A stretch of 64,000 bases of DNA from a bacterium (GCA_024226315.1 JAAELT010000712.1:1-64000); one strand, 5' to 3'. Counted from the stretch's first letter, positions 7,404 through 14,574 are shown. Translations and numbers: made by a program. Notes: generated by a model not told the origin, from the letters alone.

Positions 7404-7910
7404 TCAGGCGGCCGCGTCTGGGCCGGCCGCGTCTGGGCCGGCCGCGTCTGGGCCGGCCGCTGTCGTGCAGTCGTGGGTGAGCTCTTCGAGGCCGGCGATC
7501 TGCCGCTCGAAGGCGAGGCACATGAGCTGGGTGACGTGGATCTTGTCGGCCAGCCTGCGCAGCGTGGCGTCGGGCACCTGGCACTCGGAGACCTGGCCCC
7601 GCAGCGCGCGCAGGGCGCGCTCGGCGCGGCTCACCACCGTGGTCGGCCGGTAGTCGCCCTCGATGATCGCCACGCGGCTGCCGACCTCCTCGCTGAGCTG
7701 CTCACAGACCAGCTCGACGAGTTGCTCCTTGGAACATTGCCCCAGCTCAACGAGGCGGCGTTCGAGACCCGGATCGGGGCGCGTCTTGCCGGATTCGTAG
7801 TTGCCGAGGGTGTGGCGACTGACGTCGAGCTGAGTGGCGAGCTGGGCCTGGCTGAGCCCAGCGCGCCGCCTCAGCTTCCGATAGATGGGGGGTAAAATCT
7901 TGTCGAACAT
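7404..7910 (-). CDS. XRE-family HTH regulator with AAGPD repeat tail
   Basis: Residues 9-60 form a canonical XRE helix-turn-helix (YRKLRRRAGLSQAQLATQL, DVSRHTLGNYESGKTRPD). A helical C-terminal region of about 100 aa follows, probably for dimerisation or ligand sensing. The last 15 residues are three AAGPD-type repeats encoded by a 15-bp tandem repeat. It is the first gene of the minus-strand operon and lies directly downstream of two matching palindromes (7976-8000, 8019-8043), the layout expected of an autoregulating phage-type repressor. No clear Shine-Dalgarno precedes the ATG at 7910, so translation may be leaderless or weak. Confidence 0.8.
   Translation of the reverse strand: MFDKILPPIYRKLRRRAGLSQAQLATQLDVSRHTLGNYESGKTRPDPGLERRLVELGQCSKEQLVELVCEQLSEEVGSRVAIIEGDYRPTTVVSRAERALRALRGQVSECQVPDATLRRLADKIHVTQLMCLAFERQIAGLEELTHDCTTAAGPDAAGPDAAGPDAAA
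7411..7455. repeat. 15-bp tandem repeat, three units
   Basis: Three exact copies of GCCGCGTCTGGGCCG at 7411-7425, 7426-7440 and 7441-7455, with partial units on both sides. In frame it gives the AAGPD tail of the XRE regulator, so copy-number change would alter tail length without a frameshift. Confidence 0.85.
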
Positions 7911-7975
7911 GCGACCAGGGTAGAGACCGCCCGGCCGCTGCTCAATCTACGAATTTTCTACAATGCAGACACAGA

Positions 7976-8000
7976 TTCGACATTTCGGGGCAATGCCGAA
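7976..8000. promoter_or_regulatory. Palindromic operator candidate 1 for the XRE regulator
   Basis: TTCGACATT, 7 bases, AATGCCGAA: the half-sites TTCGnCATT and AATGnCGAA are perfect inverted repeats. It lies 66 bases upstream of the XRE start. The same architecture recurs 43 bp away. Confidence 0.6.
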
Positions 8001-8018
8001 CGCGGTCCCGTGGCTTTT

Positions 8019-8043
8019 TTCGACATTCCGCCGGAATGCGGAG
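8019..8043. promoter_or_regulatory. Palindromic operator candidate 2
   Basis: TTCGACATT, 7 bases, AATGCGGAG: the left half-site is identical to site 1 and the right one keeps AATGC and a GA. The left edges are 43 bp apart, close to four helical turns, which would allow cooperative binding on one DNA face. The surrounding 7911-8174 gap has no gene; 8070-8160 is the most AT-rich stretch of the island and probably holds promoters. Confidence 0.5.
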
Positions 8044-8174
8044 CCTGAGAGGACCTTGCCGAACCTGGCTTTACATAGATCAGAAAATGAATTTTTTTAT
8101 CTGTTCGCCCGTTAACCGGGCAGAAAGAGTATAAATCGGGGCGTTTCCCTTATAACTATACAAACGGCCGGCGC

Positions 8175-8576
8175 TCACTCCTCCACCGCGAAGTCATCGA
8201 GGCGGGCGCCGGCGTCGAGGGCCTGCTTCAGCCAGTTCGCCATCCGTCCGCGGCCGGACCAGGTGAGGTGGGCGTGCTCGGGGTGGCGGTATTTCGGCCG
8301 CACGCTTTTGCGGCCGTCGGAGCGCGGAGCGTCGCCGAGGGCATGGAAGCGCGCGCGGTTGGCGTTGTGCAGCGAGAGCCAACCGCCTTCCGGCCCCAGC
8401 ACCAGGTGGTCGAGCAGCCGCACTCCCACCACCTCGCTGGCCTGGCGCACCTGCCGCAGCAGACTCCAGATCTTGCGGCTGACGGTGAGCTTGCCGCGTA
8501 CGCGGTTGTGGAACGTCACCAGGCCGTCGGCCAGCAGCAGCATGCCGGGGCTCAGCAAGGCGCCCGAATCGAGCGG
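8175..8576. repeat. 402-bp direct repeat, left copy
   Basis: Aligned by hand with 11607-12008 there are about 21 mismatches and no gaps in 402 bp (about 95% identity). The offset is 3432 bp throughout. The repeat covers the 3' part of the radC-like gene up to and including its stop codon. Confidence 0.85.
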
Positions 8577-8633
8577 GCACTCAAAGAGCGCAACAGGGTA
8601 GACTGATGACCTGGAGGGACCCTGAAATGCCAT
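8175..8633 (-). pseudogene. Truncated second copy of the radC-like gene
   Basis: Residues 21-152 match the intact radC-like protein encoded at 11607-12251 almost residue for residue (about 11 differences in 128). The first 20 residues (MAFQGPSRSSVYPVALFECP) are unrelated and come from reading into the 5' region of the divergent nuclease-NB-ARC gene. The N-terminal half of the RadC-like protein is therefore missing. Homology stops sharply at 8576. It is most simply a leftover made when the cassette entered the radC-like gene. An intact copy 3.4 kb away keeps the function, so this one is probably non-functional. Confidence 0.75.
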
Positions 8634-11572
8634 CCCACGCGCCCCCGGTCACGGCAACCACCAATCGCCTGCCGTTCGACGCTCTGTCGCCAGCGAAGTT
8701 CGAGGAACTCTGCCTGTGGCTGATCCGCCGCGAGGGCTACAAGCGTGTCGAGTACCTCGGCGAAGCCGGTAGCGAGCAGGGGCGCGATCTCGTCGCCTGG
8801 AAAGACGATCGCCGGTTCGCCTTCCAGTGCAAGCGGGTCCGGAGGTTCAACGCCTCCGACGGGAAGCGGGAGATCAAGAAGATCCGAACCCTGGCGGATG
8901 AAGACCAGCCGGACGAGCTCGTGTTCTTGGTGAGCCGAGCGGTTCGAGCTGCAGCTCGAAAAGAAATTCGCAAAGCGTGGGGTTACGAGGACACCTGTCA
9001 CTTCTGGGCCGGTGGCGAGCTAAACGAGCGCGTTAACCGCTACGCTCACCTCCGGGAGCACTTCTTCCACCTGCCACCGTTCGAGCCTCAGCCCAGGACC
9101 AAGCCCTGGAACGCCCCCCATAGCCGCAACCCCTATTTCACCGGCCGCGGGGACACCCTCGGAGCGCTCCGACGCCAGCTCACCGAGGAAAGGACGGTCG
9201 CGCTAGGCCAGATCCAGGCGATCAGCGGCCTAGGCGGCGTAGGCAAGACGCAGACGGCACTAGAGTATGTCTGGCGTCACCGGGCCGATTACGATGCGGT
9301 GCTGTGGACGCGAGCCGAGACGGAAGAGGAACTCGTGACCGGGTTCGTCGAGATCGCGTGCGTTCTATCCATACCCCAGGCGGAGTCCGATGATCAGGCG
9401 GAAACGGTCGCGGCGGTGAGACGCTGGCTCGAGGAGCACGATGGCTGGCTTCTGGTCTTCGACAACGCCGACAAACCGGAACTCGTGAAAACCTATCTGC
9501 CGAAGTCCCCTCGCGGCCACGTGCTCCTGACATCGCGTGCCCGGAGCTTCGGTGTTCTTGGGATTCGGCGACCGGTACGGATGGAGGTGCTGCCTCCGGA
9601 AGAGGCCCTCGAGTTCTTGCTGGAGAGGACGGAACGCCAAGGAGAGGTCGAGAGCTCGGCCGCGGCCGAGCTCGCTGAAGAGCTGGGCTACCTGCCGCTG
9701 GCGCTCGAGCAGGCGGGCGCCTACCTTGAGGCCCAGAAGGCCCGCTTTGAGGACTACCTAGCTAGCTACCGGAACCTCCACCTCGGGGTCCTTGAGCGAG
9801 GGGCGCCGCGGCAGTATCCCAAGTCGGTGGCCACTACCTGGTCGCTGAACGTCGACCAGGTCAAGGCGACGTCGCCGGCATCAGCCGAGATCCTGCAGCT
9901 CAGCGCCTTCCTTGCTCCAGATCGGATTCCGGAGGAAATCTTGCTGAAAGGGGCTCCGGAGCTGGGCCCGGTGCTGGGAGCAGCGCTTGAGAAAGCCGCG
10001 GACGATCCGCTAGTGGTTAGCGAGCTTCTGGCGCCGCTGGTAGGTTACTCGCTGATCGATCGAGACGCCGAGGATCGCACTTGGAGTGTCCATCGGATGG
10101 TTCAGGCGGTGACGAAGCAACGCTTGGGTGGAGTGAAGAAGGGCCTTTGGGCCAAACGATGCGTGAGAGCGCTAGACCGAGTCTTCCCAGAGGCGGAGCT
10201 GACAAGTTTGGCGAAGTGTGCACGTCTCTCGTCCCACGTGTTGGCCGCCACGCGTAGCGTTCAGCCGCGGGCTTGGGCCTCGGAACAGGGCTGCCGATTG
10301 CTAGACAAAGCGGGGAGGTACTCGTGGGCGAGGGGCCAGTATCGAGATGCGCGGGCGTTTCTTGAGCGCGAACTAAAAATCCGGAAGAAGAAATCGGGAC
10401 GGGAGCATCCGGACACCGTTTCGAGCCTCAACAATCTAGCCGCCCTGTACAGGGATCAAGGGGACTATAAACGCGCGGCACCGCTTCTTGATCGCGCACT
10501 CAAAATCCTCGCTAGATTAGTGGGACCGGAGAATCCCTTCGTCGCTACAATCCTGAGCAATCGGGCCTCTTTGTACCGTGCTCAGGGGGAATACAGCCGG
10601 GCGGCGGCGCTACATGAGCACACGCTCAAGATCCGGGAGAGGGTTCTGGGGCCGGAGCATCCCGACGTCGCTGAAAGCCTCAACAACCTGGCGATCGCTT
10701 ACAGCGCTCTAGGGAGAGACCGACAAGCGGCGCCCCTCCATGAGCGCGCGCTTGAGATCTGGGAAAAGGTGCTGGAACCCGAGCATCCCAAGGTCGCTGC
10801 AGCCCTCAGCAATCTAGCCATCCTGTACCGCGCTCAAGGGGAATACAGCCAGGCGGCGGCGCTACATGAGCGCGCGCTCGAGATTCGGGAGAAGGTGCTA
10901 GGGCCAGAGCATCCCGAAGTCGCCCAAAGCCTCAATAACCTGGCGGTCGTTTACAGTGCTCTGGGGAAGGACCGACAAGCGGCGCCCCTCCATGAGCGCG
11001 CGCTTGAGATTCGGCAGAAGGTGCTGGGGCCGGAGCATCCCGACATCGCTCAAAGCCTCGATAATCTGGCCACACTCTACCGCGCTCAAGGGGAATACAG
11101 CCAGGCGGCGGCACATTATGAGCAGGCGTTGGAGATCTTAGAAAAGGTGCTGGGACCGCAGCATCCCAAGGTCGCTGAAACCCTCAACAGCCTGGCTAGC
11201 CTCTACCGCGCCCAAAGTCGCTACGAAGAGGCAGAGGAGCTGTTCCAGAGCGCCGTGGCGATCACAGAACCCGCGCTGGGACCCAGCCACCCAGCCCTCG
11301 CCGGTCCCTTAGGAAACCTGGCCAACCTCTACCGCGCCCAGAGGCGCTACGCCGAAGCGGAGCCGCTGTACCAGCGTTCCATCCAGATCCTGGAGAAAGC
11401 GCTCGGGCCCGACCATCTCAGAATCGCCCAGCCCCTCGAAAACTACTCCCACCTCCTCCGCAAGACCAAACGCCGTCGCGAGGCGAGGGTGATGAAGAAA
11501 CGAGTGAAAGCCATCCGTAAGGCTCACGCGCGTCGCGAAGACGCTTTCAAGAGCTCCGAGAAGAATGACTGA
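8627..11572 (+). CDS. Mrr-like nuclease / NB-ARC NTPase / TPR protein, putative phage-defence STAND
   Basis: A 981-aa three-module protein. Residues 15-150 resemble an Mrr/PD-(D/E)XK nuclease (FDALSPAKFEELCLWLIRREGY, GRD with D54, FQCKR with Q67 and K69). Residues 165-500 are an NB-ARC/STAND NTPase: Walker A GLGGVGKT (201-208), Walker B WLLVFDNAD (D279), LLTSRAR, GYLPLAL, and SVHRMVQ in place of MHD. Residues 560-960 are kinesin-light-chain-type 42-aa TPRs, nine by my count. In bacteria this order is typical of NLR-like defence proteins: TPRs sense a phage component, the NTPase oligomerises, and the effector cuts DNA. I chose the ATG at 8627 over 8606 because GGAGGG precedes it by 8 bases. 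It lies between two copies of a radC-like gene. The defence role is inferred from architecture. Confidence 0.85.
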   Translation: MPSHAPPVTATTNRLPFDALSPAKFEELCLWLIRREGYKRVEYLGEAGSEQGRDLVAWKDDRRFAFQCKRVRRFNASDGKREIKKIRTLADEDQPDELVFLVSRAVRAAARKEIRKAWGYEDTCHFWAGGELNERVNRYAHLREHFFHLPPFEPQPRTKPWNAPHSRNPYFTGRGDTLGALRRQLTEERTVALGQIQAISGLGGVGKTQTALEYVWRHRADYDAVLWTRAETEEELVTGFVEIACVLSIPQAESDDQAETVAAVRRWLEEHDGWLLVFDNADKPELVKTYLPKSPRGHVLLTSRARSFGVLGIRRPVRMEVLPPEEALEFLLERTERQGEVESSAAAELAEELGYLPLALEQAGAYLEAQKARFEDYLASYRNLHLGVLERGAPRQYPKSVATTWSLNVDQVKATSPASAEILQLSAFLAPDRIPEEILLKGAPELGPVLGAALEKAADDPLVVSELLAPLVGYSLIDRDAEDRTWSVHRMVQAVTKQRLGGVKKGLWAKRCVRALDRVFPEAELTSLAKCARLSSHVLAATRSVQPRAWASEQGCRLLDKAGRYSWARGQYRDARAFLERELKIRKKKSGREHPDTVSSLNNLAALYRDQGDYKRAAPLLDRALKILARLVGPENPFVATILSNRASLYRAQGEYSRAAALHEHTLKIRERVLGPEHPDVAESLNNLAIAYSALGRDRQAAPLHERALEIWEKVLEPEHPKVAAALSNLAILYRAQGEYSQAAALHERALEIREKVLGPEHPEVAQSLNNLAVVYSALGKDRQAAPLHERALEIRQKVLGPEHPDIAQSLDNLATLYRAQGEYSQAAAHYEQALEILEKVLGPQHPKVAETLNSLASLYRAQSRYEEAEELFQSAVAITEPALGPSHPALAGPLGNLANLYRAQRRYAEAEPLYQRSIQILEKALGPDHLRIAQPLENYSHLLRKTKRRREARVMKKRVKAIRKAHARREDAFKSSEKND
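10682..11185 (+). repeat. 252-bp higher-order tandem repeat inside the TPR region
   Basis: The stretch from 10682 recurs from 10934: each 252-bp block encodes two 42-aa TPRs, one of type YSALGxDRQAAPLHERALEI and one of type LYRAQGEYSQAA. The two blocks are very similar in DNA as well as protein, which points to recent duplication of a TPR pair within the gene. Confidence 0.7.
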
Positions 11573-11606
11573 CAAGCTCAGCGAGGGTCCCTAGAACCAT
11601 CAATCC

Positions 11607-12008
11607 TCATTTCTCCACACCGAAGTCTTCCAGGCGGGCGCCGGCGTCGAGGGCCTGCTTCAGCCACTTCGCCATCCGGCCGCGGCCGGACCAGGTGAGG
11701 TGGGCGTGGTCGGGATGGCGGTACTTCGGCTGAACGCGTTTGCGGCCGTCGGAGCGCGGAGCGTCGCCGAGGGCATGGAAGCGCGCGCGGTTGGCGTTGT
11801 GCAGCGAGAGCCAACCGCCTTCCGGCCCCAGCACCAGGTGGTCGAGCAGCCGCACTCCCACCACCTCGCTGGCCTCGCGCACCTGCCGCAGCAGACTCCA
11901 GATCCGGCGGCTGACGGTGAGCTTGCCGCGCACGCGGTTGTGGAACGTCACCAGGCCGCCCGCCAGCAGCAGCATGCCGGGGCTCAGGAAGGCGCCCGAA
12001 TCGAGCGG
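11607..12008. repeat. 402-bp direct repeat, right copy
   Basis: Partner of 8175-8576. It lies within the intact radC-like gene and begins 34 bases after the stop codon of the nuclease-NB-ARC gene. Together the copies flank about 3.0 kb holding only that gene. Confidence 0.85.
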
Positions 12009-12251
12009 CGTGCGGCCGAGGTAGCCGACGTAGGGCAGGGTGTAGGCCAGGGGGCGGGCGAAGTCGTCCAGCAGCAGACCTCCCAGGTGCTCGCGCCGCC
12101 GGTGGCCCTGGGCGACCATCGCACGCACGTAGGGGGCGACGTTCTCGGGCAGGCGCAGGTCGGGCGGCGGGCTATCCCCCTGGGGGCAGGGGAAGAGCCG
12201 GTGGCGGGCGATTATCTGGGGGTCGAGAACGGCGACGGGATCTTCGGTCAT
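11607..12251 (-). CDS. RadC-like JAB-domain protein with altered metal site
   Basis: The 214-aa product has the C-terminal half of the RadC/UPF0758 JAB fold: VTFHNRVRGKLTVSRRIW, SLLRQVREASEVVGVRLLDH and LVLGPEGGWLSLHN align with the family's HNHPSG-x-PSxxD, LGIxLLDH and GxxGyxSL. RadC's metal-binding HNHP is HNRV here, so the second histidine is lost and peptidase chemistry is doubtful. RadC-like genes are frequent in mobile elements; their function is unsettled. The ATG at 12251 gives the family-like N-terminus; upstream sequence is Arg/Pro-rich. It is 22 bases after a 125-aa gene in the same direction. Its 3' 402 bp are duplicated at 8175-8576. Confidence 0.65.
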   Translation of the reverse strand: MTEDPVAVLDPQIIARHRLFPCPQGDSPPPDLRLPENVAPYVRAMVAQGHRRREHLGGLLLDDFARPLAYTLPYVGYLGRTPLDSGAFLSPGMLLLAGGLVTFHNRVRGKLTVSRRIWSLLRQVREASEVVGVRLLDHLVLGPEGGWLSLHNANRARFHALGDAPRSDGRKRVQPKYRHPDHAHLTWSGRGRMAKWLKQALDAGARLEDFGVEK

Positions 12252-12273
12252 CGTGGGCGCGCGCGGTCGGCCT

Positions 12274-12651
12274 TCAGTTCTCCTCCGCGGCGCCCGCCGG
12301 GGGCTCGGTGCCGCCCCCCTCCTCGGAAACATCGCCCTCGGCCGCCGGATCGGGGGGCGGCCCGGTGACCTCCCCGCCCTGGCGGCTCGCGTCGCGCTCC
12401 GGATCGAGCGCATGCATCCAGCTGGGATGGTCGGGACGCCAGAACATGGGATCGCAACCCTTCAGCTCGGCGATCACCACCTTTGGGCGCAGCGTGCCGC
12501 CGGTTCTACCCCGGCGCACGATTTCGACCTCACCCTCCGGGCCGATCAGGAACTGCAGGCTCTCCCCGAGGCTCGCGAGCTGGTGCTCGGCCTGCTCCAG
12601 GGTGGAATGGATGGATTGAATGGCTTCCGTGAGTGCTTGGTCGTCTGTCAT
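12274..12651 (-). CDS. Hypothetical protein with acidic Pro/Gly tail, 125 aa
   Basis: Unrecognised. An N-terminal helix (QALTEAIQSIHSTLEQAEHQ) leads to a short beta-like core (LQFLIGPEGEVEIVRRGR, LRPKVVIAELKGCDPMFW), then a disordered acidic, glycine- and proline-rich tail from about residue 88. GGGAGGT precedes the ATG with about 5 bases spacing. A TTGGAA-18-TATCGT promoter-like pair lies upstream on the minus strand. It is followed after 22 bases by the radC-like gene and faces the divergent XRE/TPR regulator across 121 bases, which suggests common control. Confidence 0.55.
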   Translation of the reverse strand: MTDDQALTEAIQSIHSTLEQAEHQLASLGESLQFLIGPEGEVEIVRRGRTGGTLRPKVVIAELKGCDPMFWRPDHPSWMHALDPERDASRQGGEVTGPPPDPAAEGDVSEEGGGTEPPAGAAEEN

Positions 12652-12772
12652 CGGGTTACCTCCCGCGGGTCACGATACGCGATTCTCTACGCAGATTCCA
12701 AAAGATTTCTCGAATGTTCCGACGATCGCCACCGGGCACCTCAAACACGAGGTTTTGCTAAGATTTGCAGCG

Positions 12773-14227
12773 GTGAGCTCAGACAGAAACCCCAAGAGGG
12801 GCCTCGGAGAGGAAAGCACCAGGCGAATCCGGCTCGCCTTGCAGGCGGAGCTGTATGCGAGCCGCCGCGCCAAGGAGGTCGACGCCGGCATCGGCTACAG
12901 CAGCGGCTACCTCTACAAGTTCTGCCGCGGCGAGACCACGGCGCAGGTCGGCAGCTTCATGCAAGCGCTGGAGCTCCTGGACCTGGACCCCGGCCGCTTC
13001 TTCGCCAACGCGCTGTCGGCGCCCGTCTCGAACGACGAGATGCTGCGCGAGGTGGAGGAGATCGGCGAGGTCGACAAGCGGCTGGTGAACCTGGAAAAGG
13101 CGACGACCCGGCTGAAGTCGACGCCGATTGCCGAGGGCCGACTGCGCGAGGTCGACGCCGAGGCGCTGGTGGCCAAGATGGCGGGGTGCCGCGGCGTGGA
13201 GCAGCGGCGGCGCCTGCGACAGGGCCAGAGATACCGGCAGCCGGCGTTCGCCCACGCCTACCTGGAGCACCTGGACGCGTTTCGCTACGACGATCCCAAG
13301 CTGGCGGCACGCAACGCCGAGGAGGTGGCGGTGAAGATGATCCACCGGCTGCCCGTGCCCAGGCCGGAGCGCATGGCGCTGCAGCTCAAGGCGTTGGGCG
13401 TCTTCGGCTCGGCCCATCGCCTGGTGGGCGGCTTCTCCACCGCCGCCCGGGCGGCGAGGATCGGGCTGTCGCACTCGCGCATGCACCGCCTGTCGCGGAC
13501 GACCGCGGATCTTCTCCAGCGCGGCGCCTACGCGCTCAGCGACCACGGTCGGTTCGCCGAGGCGATGAAGCTGCTCGAAGAGGCGTTGGTGATCTACTTC
13601 GACCTGGATTCACAGCGTGGGCTCGGGCAGGTGATGGTGGATCGGGGCTTGATGCTCACGTACTTGGGCAAACACCGTGCATCTTTGACGGCAACCCGAA
13701 CGGCACTGAGGCTCCTGCCAAATACAACGCCCCGTGACGCTCGAAATCAGCTGGCAGCACTCGAAGTCCAAGGTCTTGCCTATAAGGGCCTCGGCGACAT
13801 CGAGAATGCCGAGGAGTCACTTCGACTCGCCGTTGAGAAATCAGATGGACTAGGCGAGATCAACAGGGCAAAGCTGCTTTGGCAGCATGGCTGTCTGGCT
13901 TTCGCTCGTAAGATCTTCCCTGTAGCCGAGCACCATCTTCGCCGAGCGCGGGAGGTCTTCGACCGAGTGAAGGGACCTGAGAAGGCCCTCGTCTCCTTGG
14001 ACCTCGCTGAAGTGCTGGTAGCGCAAGGAGATCTGGCGACAGCAGCTCAGCTTGCGCTAACTATGGCTCGTTACCTGAAGACGTTCAGCAAGAACAAGAT
14101 GGCGCAAGCGGGCATTTCGGAGTTCATGCGGATCGCAGTATCCGGCAACCTGACACTGTCCTGTATCGGCGAACTCAGGAAGAAGCTCGAGACTGAGAAG
14201 ATCCGCTTGCTGAATGAGCGCTCCTGA
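12773..14227 (+). CDS. HTH/TPR regulator
   Basis: The 484-aa product begins with a helix-turn-helix of XRE type (LQAELYASRRAKEVDAGIGY, SSGYLYKFCRGETTAQVGS), then has helical repeats typical of TPR regulators that sense a ligand or partner. I see TPR-like units around AYALSDHGRFAEAMKLLEEA, GLMLTYLGKHRASLTATRTA, GLAYKGLGDIENAEESLRLA and HGCLAFARKIFPVAEHHLRRA. The start is uncertain. I chose the GTG at 12773, where family-like sequence begins. A TGCTAAGAT extended -10 element (12756-12764) would put transcription start almost at that codon, implying a leaderless message. It faces the radC-like operon and lies beside the defence-like gene, so it may control either. Confidence 0.65.
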   Translation: MSSDRNPKRGLGEESTRRIRLALQAELYASRRAKEVDAGIGYSSGYLYKFCRGETTAQVGSFMQALELLDLDPGRFFANALSAPVSNDEMLREVEEIGEVDKRLVNLEKATTRLKSTPIAEGRLREVDAEALVAKMAGCRGVEQRRRLRQGQRYRQPAFAHAYLEHLDAFRYDDPKLAARNAEEVAVKMIHRLPVPRPERMALQLKALGVFGSAHRLVGGFSTAARAARIGLSHSRMHRLSRTTADLLQRGAYALSDHGRFAEAMKLLEEALVIYFDLDSQRGLGQVMVDRGLMLTYLGKHRASLTATRTALRLLPNTTPRDARNQLAALEVQGLAYKGLGDIENAEESLRLAVEKSDGLGEINRAKLLWQHGCLAFARKIFPVAEHHLRRAREVFDRVKGPEKALVSLDLAEVLVAQGDLATAAQLALTMARYLKTFSKNKMAQAGISEFMRIAVSGNLTLSCIGELRKKLETEKIRLLNERS

Positions 14228-14263
14228 CGGGAGACGGGCAAGCCCCGAAGGAACCCTCGGGAC

Positions 14264-14383
14264 TCACCTCCAACGAACCAAGTTTCCTTCGACTGCTAGC
14301 CGTTCGGTTCGATACCTGGGCCGAAGCTCGACGGTCTGGACATAGGTCTCTCCTTCCTCGTTCGGGCCGCCACGAGGCACCAT
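14264..14383 (-). other. Possible short coding remnant, 39 codons from an internal ATG
   Basis: On the minus strand the frame ending at the TGA 14264-14266 reads VILSGRRWAMVPRGG, then ETYVQTVELRPRYRTERLAV and EGNLVRW, which looks like a real protein C-terminus. The frame stays open upstream through the inverted repeat at 14465-14574 with no good start. It may be the 3' remnant of a gene broken by that element. I do not recognise the family. Confidence 0.25.
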
Positions 14384-14464
14384 CGCCCAGCGTCGCCCGC
14401 TAAGAATTACTGACGTTACCGCCGAATCAGCGGCCCTGCGAGATATCGAGAGACTCGAATACTT

Positions 14465-14574
14465 CCTGATGATGCTGACGCACTTCTCCCTACGCGCATT
14501 TTTCCCCCCTCCCCTCTCTTCTCTTCTTCCCGACCAAAAATGCGCGTAAAGGAGGGAGCGTCAGCATCATCAGG
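14465..14574. repeat. Long interrupted inverted repeat (17 + 12 bp arms)
   Basis: Outer arms CCTGATGATGCTGACGC (14465-14481) and its exact reverse complement (14558-14574) enclose inner arms ACGCGCATTTTT (14492-14503) and AAAAATGCGCGT (14536-14547). Ten-base unpaired spacers separate outer and inner arms on each side, and the 32-base loop is almost pure pyrimidine on the + strand. The whole would fold into a long hairpin or cruciform. No T-tract follows either end, so it is not a standard terminator. The rest of 14228-15003 has no intact gene. Confidence 0.75.

Noticed and set aside
8097..8125. GCCCG-TTAAC-CGGGC hairpin near a T-run as an intrinsic terminator
   Set aside because: The T-run precedes the stem on the plus strand, and neither strand has U residues following the stem.
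14300..14315. tRNA-like T-loop (GGTTCGATACC)
   Set aside because: No acceptor or anticodon stem can be drawn around it.
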